Assembly: GCA_008973525.1 (NCBI GenBank)
Contig: WACJ01000099.1
Span: 372,001-436,000, forward strand
DNA length: 64,000 bases
From: Stenopsyche tienmushanensis
Taxonomy: Eukaryota; Arthropoda; Insecta; Trichoptera; Stenopsychidae
Reading direction: 5' to 3'
Of this stretch, positions 33,286 through 44,730 are shown piece by piece. Position 1 is the stretch's first letter; every line of letters starts with the position of its first letter. Both the position numbers and the translations under genes were made by a program. The notes beneath the pieces are model-generated. The model was given only the letters and a program-made list of their open reading frames with translations, was not told where the DNA came from and did no database searches.

Positions 33286-33565
33286 TCATTCAATGGGCAA
33301 ACAGAATCCGTTAAAATGTGAAAACATATATGAATTTACCAATATATTTTTTAGGTATTAAAAATATTTATTTTTCTACGAAAAAAAAATCAAATCAGAA
33401 GTTTCAATATTTATTTTTTTCAAAATGTTGGAATCGAGTATTTTTTAATTTCAAAAAAGGTTCAAAAATCCACAGCACCAATACTGAATCAATTAATATT
33501 TTTGGATACAAAGTGCTTTTTGATGGAGGTGAACTATTGAATTATTTGTATTTTGCACGTAAATA
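33286..33565. other. No gene recognised
   Basis: AT-rich spacer between the family B copy and a Tigger element. The open frame here is low-complexity Phe/Lys-rich and unsupported. Confidence 0.45.
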
Positions 33566-34470
33566 CATTAGAACCTCGATTATCCGGGTTCATAACAAAA
33601 AAAATATGATTTGCTGATTTGCACATGGATAATTGTGTCCATTTTTGCACACGTACGTGATGGATGGTTTCGAAGATGGAAACTCGAAGCGAAAAATTAT
33701 GAAAACATTAGGAAATACAGAACAAGAGTATATTTTTATGTGGTTCATACAAAGACGATCAACTGGACAGCCAATATTTGTTCCATTATTGTATGAAAAA
33801 GCAATATTTTTCAATACAAAATTAAATTATCTATCTTAAAAATAATTTCGAGTTGGGCTGAAAAATTCAAAGGCCATGGTATCAGGGAACTTAAAAGTGA
33901 TGTGGAAAAGCTTTCTGCTGACATACCTTCAGCAAACACATTAATTGACACATTGAAGCTATTTGTGGAGAAGGAAGGATTCGATGAAGAGTTTATATAC
34001 AATGTCGATGAGACCGGCTCAAATTGGAAAAACTACCCAACAATTATTTAGCATCAAGACGTGAAAATACTTCACCTGGGTACAAAACTAATAAAGAATG
34101 TATCACTATAATGGTGTGTGCAAATGCAGCAGACAGACCCAAACTGCCACTACTTGTCATTGGAAAATCAATAAACCCCAGATGCTTTAAAAATATTGTA
34201 AGCATTTCTGTTGAATATGATATATAGAAAAAAAGCCTGGATAAATATAGTAAAGTTTTTAAACGACAGTATGAAAAAAAGTTCATATCAGAAGTGTAAA
34301 AATATCAAAACTCTATAGATAAAAGAGAGACAATATTATTATTAGTAGACAATGCACCCATCTATAGAGAATTTAAACTAAAGTAAAATTTCTTCTACCA
34401 AATGGCACGTTGGTAATACAAGTGATGGACCAGGATGTACAATACAATAGAAACATTCAAACATTTACAT
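33566..34470 (+). pseudogene. Tigger/jerky-like transposase pseudogene with left TIR
   Basis: The left end CATTAGAACCTCGATTATCC, preceded by TA (33564-33565), is typical of Tigger-like TIRs. The coding remnants run in order. First are CENP-B-type HTH pieces (EYIFMWFIQRRSTGQPI, LYEKAIFFN), then WAEKFKGHGIRELKSD and VEKLSADIPSANTLIDTLK. The catalytic YNVDETGSNWKKLP follows, with the first Asp present, then TNKECITIMVCANAADRPKL and LVIGKSINPRCFKN. LLVDNAPI near 34345 holds the second Asp, and VMDQD follows. There are frameshifts near 33838 and 34030 and stops after 34225. The right TIR was not found. It is a different Tigger family from the one at 28.8 kb. Confidence 0.85.
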
Positions 34471-34689
34471 AGAAATCAGATGCTTCGACGATTGTTGCTT
34501 GCACACAAAAATAATGAAGAAACAATTATCAGCTTCTACGAAAAAAATAATTAAAAAGATAATACAATAGCACAATCTTCTATACATGCTGAATGCGACG
34601 AAGAAGATGTAACCGAGTGCTTAAATTTTGAGTGATGAGGAAATAATGACATAAAAATTTGCTTCAAAAGAACAAAGACGAAGAAGAGA

Positions 34690-34965
34690 TTTGTGAGGGT
34701 GGAGATATTGGTTAAAATCTTTAAACGCGTTTTTCTCACAACTACTTTTTGCAACACGGTTGACATGATATTTCAAATTTCAATTAATTAATTCACTTCA
34801 AATTTTATACAAATTTTTTTCTACATAATTGTCTATCGTCTCTACCAGATTTATGTAAATTTACTTTTTAAAACTATTTTTAAAAAAATTAAAACCTTGA
34901 AAAAATAAGGCGTAAAAATGACTATTATTTAAGCAGTCGCCATTTCGCGCAAACATTTTTTATTT
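34690..34965 (+). mobile_element. Detached Mutator-like 3' flank
   Basis: AACGCGTTTTTCTCACAACTAC followed by ATTAATTAATTCACTTCAAA, ACCAGATTTATGTAAATTTA, AAAAATAAGGCGTAAAAATG and AGTCGCCATTTCGCG. It parallels 23560-23730 and the reverse complement of 52265-52370. Confidence 0.6.
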
Positions 34966-35080
34966 TTTTAAATAAAGATAGAAACCTATTTTACTACTTA
35001 CTTATCACTTATTTTCATATATTCTAAAAATATCAATAAATATGTACATTAAAAATATTCTTTGATTAAAATACACCCTT

Positions 35081-35345
35081 AAAACCAAATTCATATTAAA
35101 TACATTAGGAAAAAATTAAGGCTTGAGTAAGTTTATATCAGATTCCTAATGCAATATTCTATCCGCTTTTCTTTATTCAACAAATATTAAATTTGTATTT
35201 TACAAGGCAAATATTGCAAGTCAGTTCGCGTGTTTTAAATTTGCCAATTATCGATAACCGAACAATTATATTTGATTTGCCTCAAAATATAGATGCAATC
35301 CCAATTGAAATTTCGTCATTGATTTTCTCATAAATTAAACAGTGG
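35081..35345 (+). repeat. Unclassified repeat H, copy 1
   Basis: Matches 40727-40970: AGGCTTGAGTAAGTTTATATC, TTCCTAATGCAATATTCT, TTTGCCAATTATCGATAACC and ATAGATGCAATCC followed by TCTCATAAATTAAAC. No ends or coding capacity recognised. Confidence 0.75.
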
Positions 35346-36295
35346 CATTGACGTGCAGGCATTGTGCAAATTATCAGCGAACCATTTTAATTGAGTAGCC
35401 TTTTTTGGTAAATTAAATACGAATTTCGAGCTTGAAAACAGCGATGTAATTAAATTTTTCATATTTCAATGGAAAAAGGGCATCGAAATCCAGTTTCAAT
35501 ATTTATGGATGCTCAAAGCAGACGTCCTGCCAATAACAAATTGACAGGTACACGAACAAAGACTGCCATGCAACATGTGAAATTACTCATTTGTGCATTG
35601 TTTCACAAACTATTCAGTATATATATATATAATATGCTGATGTGAACCATTTGATTGTATTCAGATGCTGTGTACTTAGGATCAAAATCCTGTCTTTTCT
35701 CATTAAACTGAGACTAAATTCCTCATCCGGGGTTGTTCGTGCAGCTTTGGGGTTGCTCATCTCATCTCTACCATTTAGCCAATTTTGTCAAATTTTATTT
35801 CCAATAAAATTATCATATTGTGTATTCAATATGATCTAAAATTTCATCAGCGAATTCAATAGTTCCAAAAGTAGAATACGGATAGTATGAGTATTGGAAT
35901 ATTTTTTGTAGACTAATGAAGTGAAGGAAAAAAACGTTTCCATTTACTTTCTCTGAGGTCTCACTCGAACTCTGATTACAACAACTCTTTTCTCTGAAAT
36001 AATCCCAAATAATCAACAACAAAAATCGAATGCACGAAAGTAACAACCCCAACTAAAGTGGTGGGCAAAAGCATAAGTATACGTATGGTACTTACATCTT
36101 ATTTTGTAGACTCGTACATCACTACGTTTAATATAACTCAATAACTACTAAATTGACATAAACATAAACATTACACGTGACAATTTATCTTCTATATGAC
36201 GAGCTTTCACTATAAAGGCTTTTCACTTATTTGATATAACTAAACTACCTTTTTATTTGATTTACTTCCTAATTTACACTCACACTTTATTGCTT
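35346..36295. other. No gene recognised
   Basis: AT-rich sequence between repeat H and the retrotransposon leader. If the LTR element continued beyond its gag start, it would lie here, but I recognise no retroviral protein motif. Confidence 0.45.
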
Positions 36296-36638
36296 TTATT
36301 TATATTCACACACAGACGGCAGCTGCAACTGAAGCCCTTTTGGAAAGTTTGTGCTGCAGCGTCTTCGTTGCTCAGGCATTGTCTCTACTTCCATAGTTGG
36401 CCACGGGGTAGATCTGGATCTAGCAAACTTTCCGAGTGGGCCAACTTCTCTTCTTGCGGACAAAGTGATGATCGTCCACCTTCCTGACGTTGTAGCAACC
36501 TTAGTTTCCATTCTTCTGATCTTCCTGCACCGAAGTCTACACCCTCCATGATCTCCATCGATGTTGACTGCCTCAATGTTGACGTCCTCTTCTTCGGCAT
36601 AGCCGACGTTCAGCCGTGGGTCCCATTTCTGACACCAG
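36296..36638 (-). mobile_element. LTR-retrotransposon leader and gag-start remnant
   Basis: Immediately downstream (minus strand) of the LTR. It opens with CTGGTGTCAGAAATGGGACC, nearly identical to 60191-60210, followed by CACGGCTGAACGTC and an ATG reading MPKKRTSTLRQ. The 60.2 kb copy starts MPKKMPIV, so this is the shared start of the first gag-like reading frame. It stays open about 70 codons and then stops. The plus-strand frames here are shadows. Notably GC-richer than its surroundings. Confidence 0.65.
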
Positions 36639-37273
36639 TGTAACGTGGTACACAACCCCTCAGCCGAATATCGGCGAGAACGACTCAATAATAACGGTGG
36701 TTGATGCAATTGAATTAATGGATTTCAAAGATGCCATCTTCTTAAAACTAATTTATTTGTTACACTTTATATTAGGTAAAAAGTTCTTAAGATAGTCAAT
36801 GATGCAACTTAAAATTGAACTTAGAACAAAGACTTAACACGACGACTTAAACTCGAAGACTTAATTCTAGAAAAACTTAAGCTAAACTATGATTACTGCT
36901 TTCAACTAATGCTAACTCCTGACTGGTTATCGTTTGATCCGAAATGATGGCGTGAGCCAAATCATTTTAAGATATACATTGATGTCATTGGAAAAATATG
37001 ATTTGACTCGAATCAAAGCCCGATTATGTCAATATTTTAAATCGATTTAATCATAATAAATCGAGGCGGTTTTAACATCAAAGCTGAGTATATATGTAAC
37101 AGATGCGACGAAATCGAGTTTGTGTACATAAAACGAATTAAGAAATGCGCATCGCCCTTATTGCTGACGAATTACGCTTTAATCTTGATCGGAAACGTTC
37201 TAGAGTGTGTCATTAGTCGAATATCATCACTCTTTTTTCCCGAATTTGTCTCATGATTTTACCCCACGTTACA
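36639..37273 (-). mobile_element. Long terminal repeat (5' LTR on minus strand)
   Basis: 635 bp. On the minus strand it begins TGTAACGTGGGGTAAAATCA (37273 leftward) and ends ACCACGTTACA (36639). The ends form the inverted repeat TGTAACGTGG/CCACGTTACA, with the usual TG...CA termini. It is followed directly by the leader. No second LTR was found in the window. Confidence 0.7.
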
Positions 37274-38152
37274 GTAATATCATAACATTACACACATTAA
37301 CATAAACATGCTAGAGCCACTAGCATTACAGTTTCGAAGAAAAGGACATTCCTGCAGATTTTATTAAGGAAAATCACACACTGTGGTTTACCAATAATTT
37401 AAATCAACAAATCACCATAACAAAATGACGATTTTCTCAAATCATAATAAAGCTCGCCATTACCGCACGATGATCAAACGCTTTAGTAATGAGTGCAAAT
37501 AAGAGCACAAATATTCCATCAAACATGGTGTTAAAACGCATGAATAAATTGGCTGCAAAATGCTTTCACAATGTCAACGCAATCATGGATTTGTCCCCAT
37601 ACAGTTTTTAACGTTATCATTTATTAAAATGAAAATAGACGAATAATTTGCCCTCGTATTTGACTCTTGACCAGAAATTCGCTCTTTCATCGAATCCCAA
37701 ATATGATGATGTAAACATTTCATCGTGCCAAAAGATCTACACAAAAATTATGATGAAAATATTATTTAAATAACCTGTATGCTTGTGTATGAAAGTTTTA
37801 ATATTTTGCAGGCATAAATGCAATATGCGTCACTTTATAGCAGCTTCATATGGTTCGCTGTAGATTGCTCGATAATTATTCAGCAATAAATTTCGCAGAA
37901 TTCTATTCATTAATTAGCTTTGTCTTAAGCTCAATATTGCGGGGCTTACAAACTTCCCATTTGTGAAAAGTACCTCGTGGCTTACCAGACTGAACGTTTG
38001 AATATGGCCATATTCTGATTAAGAATTCATATCTGTTATCGGACTAAGGATAGAAGCTTTTTATATTATATATTAATATCCATTTCCCTCCCTCTTAAAA
38101 AAAATTGAATAGGGGACGATCTATGAGTCTTTTGTGATTTAATAAATATTTC
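37274..38152. other. Intergenic, no gene recognised
   Basis: AT-rich sequence without a recognised feature. Confidence 0.45.
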
Positions 38153-38792
38153 CAGAGCCGTAACAAGGGTATGAAGCGCCTGTGGCACTCTCGGGAGATT
38201 GTTCCTTCGTTTATAACAGTAAGATGTTGGGTGGCAGAGTTTAAATGAGGCCGTATGAGCTGCCAAGAAGAACATCGAGTGATCGACCACACTAGAAATG
38301 GTGAAGAAAATCCACAAAATGGTATTGGATGAACGTCGACTGTAAATGCGCGAGCTAACAGTTATGGTAGACATTTCAAAAAATGCTGATATTGCAATGC
38401 AAAAATTTGGACATTTGGAGAAAGCTGTGCGCAATATGTTAGCGTAAATTATTAAGTTAACCTCTGAGGGGGTTTCCGTGATCGTACAGATCATATAAAA
38501 TGCCGGAAAAGGCCCCAAAAGAGAACGGAGTGGCCTTGAGATCTGCGTGTCCAATCAGTCCGTTTTTCGGACCACTGATATAACGAATGAACAAGAAAAG
38601 AGGAATTAGACATCTTAGTGTATATTATAAAAACGGACCGAGTCAATCAGTGTTGATTCATAGATTGGTCAAATAAAATATCCATGATAAGCCACGTGCA
38701 ACTCTCGATCGGGTCGGTATTCTACGTTTTGCGCCCCAAGCCCAGTTGCGCCCGTGGCGAGTGCCTGCTTTGCCACCCACTTGTTACGACTT
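38153..38792 (+). mobile_element. Family B element with both ends and mariner insert
   Basis: The left end CAGAGCCGTAACAAGGG and the right end (reverse complement GTCGTAACAAGTGGG, then GTGGCAAAGCAGGC, GCCACGGGCGCAACTGGG) are inverted. The right two thirds is the reverse complement of 17403-17865. Between the left end and that part lies a mariner coding fragment. The open frame across 38066-38554 on the minus strand is antisense to this element. Confidence 0.7.
38205..38440 (+). pseudogene. mariner transposase N-terminal fragment inside family B
   Basis: Across frame changes the plus strand reads TVRCWVAEFK, GRMSCQEEHR, MVKKIHKMVLDERRL, MRELTVMVDISK and KFGHLEKAVRNM. This is the mariner order of HTH (WFxxFKxGxxSxxDE), linker (VHxMVLxDRRxKxRE) and GMRKLC block. 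Internal stops. The same position and type of insert is found in the 32.7 kb copy. Confidence 0.75.
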
Positions 38793-39416
38793 GATTTTTT
38801 TGTAATCGCTGCTTAAAATGTATCATTCAGAAGCGATTATGCTCGGCTTTATCGATTATCTAAATATTTACTTTGTCAAAATCAATAAACCAATGTAAGC
38901 CTATATTGAGATGTTGGTTCAGAAATGGTGAATTTTATTCACAACTTAGATTTGGACCTGAATGGATCAAAAGATGGTCTATTAAAATCTATATAATGCT
39001 TATATGACAATGATTCACGTTATTATTAATTATGGACTACAATATTATGAATATTTGAGCATGGTTTTGCTAATATTTTTTTCCTAGTGGTCAGGAACCG
39101 GTGTCAGGCGACAAGATTGGTCATATTGGTGGTAATCGTCCATGGAAAAAATGTAAAAAAATACAATGAGATATTACGTTCACGAAAGTCATCATTGTTG
39201 ATTTTACCAAGAAAGGAAAAATGGTTAACCAAAAGCTAATAACAATAAAATTACTCAAGCTATAATAAAAACAACCGTAATATGTAATAAATATAGAAGC
39301 AGATTTAATAGAGGCAAAAATAAAAACTGGAAGAATGGTCACTTTTCTGAAAAATCAATCATCAATATCGATGTCATTTTAAAAAAGTTTAAAAATCGCA
39401 CAATTCAAGTCACATA
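38793..39416. other. Intergenic, no gene recognised
   Basis: AT-rich sequence. The open frame at 39121-39342 is unsupported. Confidence 0.45.
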
Positions 39417-40101
39417 CAAGATGTTTTGCACATAGACCGACATTTTTTTTTTTTTTGGGGATTAAGAGGGTCTTTTGCTACGTTTTAAACATTGATGCTA
39501 TGTCCTAAGTATTCAGAGTTGTTGAAATAGATTTTTTTTTTCAAAATTTAAAAAAAAATACCCAAAAGTTCACCTCTAAATTGTCATAACTTTTTAATCT
39601 ATGGTCGACAATTTTTGAAGATGCTTTTATTGAAGAAGGATTTCCTCTTTCATTTTTGTAAAGGCGGCGCTTATTTCTTCAATTAGGATTTCTTTTGTGG
39701 GCACATCTGTCGTATATATTAATTCTTTTGCACAACCCTAGACAAAGAAATTCAGTGGTGTCAGATCTGGAGACCGTGCGAGCCACGGAATAGGGCACGT
39801 CCCTAGACGAAAAAAATCCAGTGGTGTCAGGTCTGGGGACCGTGCGAGCCACGAAAAAGGATCGTCAAAAATTTTATTGATTTATTTAGATCTAAAATAC
39901 ATTGTAAAATACTAAAACAGTTATTTCATGCTATTATGAACACAGATTTAAAGGCGAAATTTTGGGTATTTTTTCAAATTGTTGAAAAAAAATCTATTTC
40001 GGCAACCCAGACACTTATAACACAGGGCCTATATATGAAACGTAGTAAAAGACCCCCCTAATCTTCAAAACAAAATATCGGTCCATGTACCAAATATCCT
40101 G
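39417..40101 (-). mobile_element. Long-TIR Tc1/mariner-like element, complete ends
   Basis: 685 bp bounded by CAAGATGTTTTGCACATAGA and the reverse complement of CAGGATATTTGGTACATGG, with TA on both sides (39415-39416, 40102-40103). About 200 bp at each end are inverted copies (CTTTTGCTACGTTT..., ATACCCAAAA, AACTTTTTAATCTATGG). On the minus strand the middle reads a transposase C terminus: WLARSPDLTPLDFF, CAKELIYTTDVPTKEILIEE and ISAAFTKMKEEILLQ. The box holding the last catalytic Asp (ARSPDLTPLDFF) is present twice because of a tandem duplication of about 66 bp (39738-39803 and 39804-39866). The N-terminal half is gone. Non-autonomous. Confidence 0.85.
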
Positions 40102-40254
40102 TATAACTGATAACGATAAAGAAAACGCCCCAATCAAATCTTAAACCTTTAATTGATGTGAATTATGAACTTAATGTTAATATATTTAAAATCACACCAA
40201 TTTATGATTTTATCTCGGGTGATTATGCCTCAAATAATTTACAAAAAGTAATAT

Positions 40255-40490
40255 AAAATACGGCAATACCTTATTTTAAAAATAAATAGCACTTCACAAT
40301 AGCTTCAAAACTCGCCTTTCTCAATGCATTGACCATAACGGAGACCACTATTATGGTATAATTTTTATATTATATTAAATAAAAACTTTATAATTTTATC
40401 TATAAAATGAAAATAAGAATCAAACTGATATTTTGTAAACAGTTTAAATTATTTGTTTTTGAAATAAGGTAGTTTCCCTGCTGCGTCCTG
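40255..40490 (+). mobile_element. Family F element, copy with both ends
   Basis: The right end (reverse complement CAGGACGCAGCAGGGAAACT) is followed by TA at 40491. The left end is degraded (CGGCAATACCTTATTTTAAA). The middle reads QCIDHNGDH, the C-terminal end of a Tc1/mariner-like transposase, shared with copies at 51.6 kb (minus strand) and 53.5 kb. Confidence 0.65.
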
Positions 40491-41374
40491 TACAATTGCT
40501 TTAATTCTTGACTTTGGTATTGAATATCATGCTAAATAAATCGAGCTATATTCTCCGATATAGTCATCATGCAAATCTTCAAAGCCTGTAATCATTATAC
40601 AATTAAAGTATTCGTTACTTTGAGAGACATTAACGTCTTTTGAAATTATTTTTTTGTGTGTTAAAGTATTTCTCTTTGTAAAATTTAAATTGTAAATTCA
40701 GAAATACGTATTTTGTTGACGGCCATAAAACCAAATCCATGTATAAATTGAGGCTTGAATAAGTTCATATCCGATAGATTCCTAATGCAAAATCCTGTCG
40801 GCTTTTTTATTCAACAAATATAGAAGAATATTGCAAGTCAGGCCACATGCCATAAATATGCCAATTATCGATAACCCCTAACAATGATATTCGATTCGCC
40901 TTAAAATAATAGATGCAATCCGGTTTCAAGTTGCATCATTGAATTTCTCATAATTGAAACAATAACAAAAAAATGTAGGGCAAACATCAGTGAACCTTTT
41001 TCCTTGAGCAAACATTTAATGTTCAAAAATTGCATTTATTTCATGGAAAATTAATTAATTCTCGGCTGTAATTGTTTCAAAATACGCATGGGTACATGCT
41101 GCAAGTTTTGGTTGAAATGAAACATTATTGCATTGCTTGTTAAATTTTGATCCTATTCCAATATTTCTGTAATCGGATTGAAACTGCAACGTCCATTACA
41201 ACATGCAAACTTGTAAATTATGTAATCTGCATTTAGACCGTATTTAACATAACGCTTGTTAAAACACGATTCAGGTGTTTCGCATTAAATTTCGCCCGAA
41301 ATTCGGACGAGTTTTGCACATCATGCATAAAATTCAGTAAAATTGATATAATTCTTAAACCAGCAAATTGTTTA
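40491..41374. repeat. Spacer containing unclassified repeat H, copy 2
   Basis: 40727-40970 is collinear with 35081-35345 (AGGCTTGAATAAGTTCATATC, TGCCAATTATCGATAACC). The rest is AT-rich with nothing recognised. Confidence 0.65.
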
Positions 41375-41887
41375 TTCGTCTTCATTTAGTCTGGATCTGA
41401 TTTTGGAAGCCAGGCAACGTGCTGCTGAAAATGCACTTTCAGCCTCCACACTCATTTCATCAATGTGACTGATGAAATTCCTTTCTGCTGAGACACAGAC
41501 TAAAACTCGCAAAAATCCCGATTTACCGAAAAAATATTTATTTCCGTCGCTGCAGATGAATACTTGTATACTATAATACTTTAATGTGATTCGTAATTAT
41601 GATACGGACGAATAAAAAAATTCTGAAGCCCGTATCTATTATATTTCATATCGATATTCCAATTATTAGAGTCGAGGTGTAGTAAATACATCACCGGTAG
41701 GGAAAGGTTAATATAACAATTTGAACATGACATATATGTACTGCATATATGTATACATAGATTAGACAGTTACTGCCCCTAGGCGTCGCCTAAGCTCGCC
41801 AATTAGTAGTTACGCCACTGTTATCCCGAGATTCATGAGCACCCAAAACTGTCCGGGATCCCAGGATCCCGTAATGGGATTCCCTAG
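41375..41887 (-). mobile_element. hAT-A element with hAT transposase C terminus, copy 3
   Basis: The minus strand starts at about 41887 (TAGGGAATCCCATTACGGG), then CCCGGACAGTTTTGGG, the CAGTGGCGTAACTACTAATT junction (at about 41821), ATACATCACCGGTAGGG, the GCTGCAGCGACGG spacer, and finally a coding end. At 41465-41383 it reads MSVEAESAFSAARCLASKIR and then SRLNEDE-stop. This is the hAT C-terminal dimerisation motif (SVExERxFSxAGxxxxKxRxRL), with Ser in place of the usual Arg. Only this last exon-like piece of the transposase remains. Confidence 0.8.
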
Positions 41888-42099
41888 TTATTATCATCAC
41901 GCGTAGACGCAAGTACGGACTATAACGTTATATACCGAGAGCTGGCAGTATAAATTGAGAGTCATTTAACATAAATGGATCATTTAATAGTTGTATTGTA
42001 GCGTGTATCTGGACTATCATTATGACTGTCTACCTTGTTACCAGTAGTTTCTACCTGGTTAAAAAAAAAACTTTTTTTCCTTCATGGTCGACGAGGAAA

Positions 42100-42410
42100 C
42101 ACTGCGCTTCGCGAAGCTGAGGAGAGGAGAAACTTTAAATGCGTTTTTCTCGAAACTTCTTTTTCCAAGCTCATGGAAGTGCTCTCACACGCTTTAGATG
42201 AGCATTCTTTATGAAATTTGGCAGGAATATGTATAATAAACGTCTTCATCATATAGACTATAACTATCTAAAAATATTTAATAGTTTTTATTTAATGACT
42301 AAAAAACTACAAAAAATGTTGATAAAAACAGATTTTTTTTTGATCGCTCACTATTTTTTTATTTTCAAATCTTTCTTTTTAATTATAGTCTAAGCTATAC
42401 ATAATATTAT
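42100..42410 (+). mobile_element. Detached Mutator-like 3' flank
   Basis: AATGCGTTTTTCTCGAAACT and CCAAGCTCATGGAAGTGCTC match 22720-22775. A long AT-rich tail follows. No transposase sequence. Confidence 0.6.
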
Positions 42411-42913
42411 ACAAAGTAAAAATATGTTTAATTTTGTTGCTACAAATCATCTGTCTAGGACCTAGGATTTCCATGGTGAAGAATGTCATCGCTCGCGCAC
42501 CATCATAGATGATTCTTCCCACTCCCACTACCACTACCATACTTTGTCAAACTTTAAAAAATATTTTAATGTTCAATAAAGATCGCCTAGTCAGCACACT
42601 AAATATCAACATTCTATATATAATATTTTTTGCATAAAAAAATGTTAGGGAGCATTATACCATCAGTACATTACCAGTGTTTGGTCAAATATACATTTAA
42701 AAAAACCCATTACCCACATGATTGTGGTTGGACAAATAATATAGGAAAATACGTATGGTTTGCTGGACAATAGTTACCAACAACCTTGGTAACTATTGTC
42801 CTCTTCTCCTCTAGCTTCCTCATGATTTTCATAAGATAATGTGTCTTATCGAGTTTTTACAACTTTATCTCCGTCAACCTAGAATCGGTAACAATTTTCA
42901 TAAACATAAACTA
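42411..42913. other. Intergenic, no gene recognised
   Basis: AT-rich sequence without a recognised feature. Confidence 0.45.
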
Positions 42914-43440
42914 TTAGGTTGTCCCATAAGTTTCTTTCGCAAATGAACACAGATCTAATCATAGCCATGGTTGAAGAAAATCCGCGATATACTGTTCGCG
43001 AAATAGCTAGAAAGTTAGAAATTCTACGAACATCCGTCCATAAGCATCTGATAAAATTGGACTACATCAATCGTTCAGAGGTGTGGCTTCCTTATGAACT
43101 GACTGACTCAAATAAACTTCAGCGTATTTCAACATGCGATCTTCTTCTCCAACGACATAATAGCCAAGCTTTTTTGAAGAGATTTTTCACTGGAGATGAA
43201 AGTTGGATAGTCTATGAGAATATCCAACGTAAACGGTCTTGGACCAAGGGTACAGAAGCTTTAACTGTAGCTAAATCTGGCCTACATCCAAACAAAGTTT
43301 TGCTATGCATTTGATGGGACTGGAAGGGGGTAGTTTATTATGAGTTATTTCAGCAAGGTGACACAAATTTTGATGTAACACAAATTATTGTTTATTTTTT
43401 TCTTAATATGAAAACGAAAGCAACTTATGGGACACCCTAA
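42914..43440 (+). mobile_element. mariner deletion derivative (copy M3) with TA duplication
   Basis: Ends TTAGGTTGTCCCATAAGTTT and (reverse) TTAGGGTGTCCCATAAGTTG, flanked by TA at 42912-42913 and 43441-43442. The transposase frame (42919-43314) is the cleanest mariner frame in the window: HTH (YTVREIARKLEILRTSVHKH), ELTDSNKLQRISTCDLLLQR, TGDESWI with the first catalytic Asp, and LHPNKVLLCI, then a stop where WWDW is expected (TGA). Coding continues as DWKGVVYYELFQQGDT before a deletion of about 0.7 kb joins it to the 3' end. The second and third catalytic Asp residues are lost. The deletion junction differs from M1/M2. Confidence 0.9.
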
Positions 43441-44730
43441 TACTTACTATTCAACAAAAAATCGTATTCTAAAAGATATTTTAACCATCATAAAATTTAG
43501 GTATAATTAACTGAAATCGGATAAGCTATTAAACTCTTTCAACAAAGATAAGACAACTTTCGTTCGTGTTATCTTGCGATTAGGAGTTTGTTTTGATAAG
43601 ATATTCTTAAGATCATTCTTATCGTTGATCAATTTTGTTATCCTCCCTTGACTGTTCTGGAGTGGCGTCATTAGCCGAGTATCATTACTCCTTTGTAAAA
43701 TCTACTCCTTCAGAAGTAAACTGGCAAATCAAACACTGAACGCATTATTTCTAGCACTACTAACAATGCCGCCGGTGCTAAATTATCACGCTGCAATCTT
43801 AATTTTCCAAATTGGTGTCGCCTTACAATCACAGATTGGATAATAGAGTGATACGTCAACACGTAGTACGTTCGGTCAGGACAACGAGACCATTAACTAA
43901 CAATTTAAAAATTATACCATTAAGGCCCCGCTGACATCAATTTACTGGTGACACCTCTATGAAATTATGTCCATGATTGATAAATGAAGCACAGTCGTGT
44001 GATACCATTAAGCTGCTTTTACTCCACAGTCAAAGCATTTATCCTTTTGATAAATTAACAACATTTTTATACATTCAATTTTACCCTGCAGTGAATATTT
44101 TATATGAACGATTTATTTTGGCTTCGAATATAATTTTCATACGTTCCACTTTAAATTTCATATTATTAAACTCGGAAAGCTTGCAAATTAAGCAGAAGCA
44201 ACAGGTACACAGACACTGATGTCAGGAAAAAATGGAATTTAATAAAGCTTATGAAATAAATGTTAAATTACATCCATAAAGTCTAAATGGTTTTGCGTGT
44301 ACTGAAAAGAAGCAGAACATGCATGCTGGAAAAATACAATATCAGAGAACGTAATTTCAGAATTTTACTGAATGTAAAACAGAAAACATGAATAACTAGT
44401 GAACCATGTTCAGCGTTGTTCGGATTCGGATTTGGTTATAATTTAAAATGGCTTCGACGAAATCTTTTTATTATGAAAAATGCATATGCATAGGGAGGAT
44501 GAATGTGAGGTTTTTTGACATCGTCCCTTTCAATGGTCAGCTGCGATTCGGTACTCAACGCGTATTTTTTGCGATTATTCAGTGGGTATCAAAAGCACAA
44601 CTATAAAAATAAATTGATATTTTGCAACCTATTTCAAATGGAAGGATTTGCGCCAGGAGAAGGTAGTTATAGTGTTCAATAAATTTTAAAAATATTAGTC
44701 TTAAACTTTACACAGAGTAATGAAAACAAA
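43441..44730. other. Mostly unrecognised; possible LTR scrap
   Basis: 43659-43695 (GTTCTGGAGTGGCGTCATTA, GCCGAGTATCATTACTC) resembles 37195-37235 inside the LTR, suggesting a decayed copy in the same orientation. The rest is AT-rich with nothing recognised. Confidence 0.4.

Noticed and set aside
36296..36709. 137-codon minus-strand open frame across the LTR/leader boundary
   Set aside because: It begins inside the LTR and crosses the primer-binding region. The frame starting MPKK (36385-36600) is the one shared with the other leader copy.
38066..38554. 162-codon minus-strand open frame
   Set aside because: It lies antisense to the family B/mariner composite, and its residues correspond to no known domain. 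It is a shadow frame.
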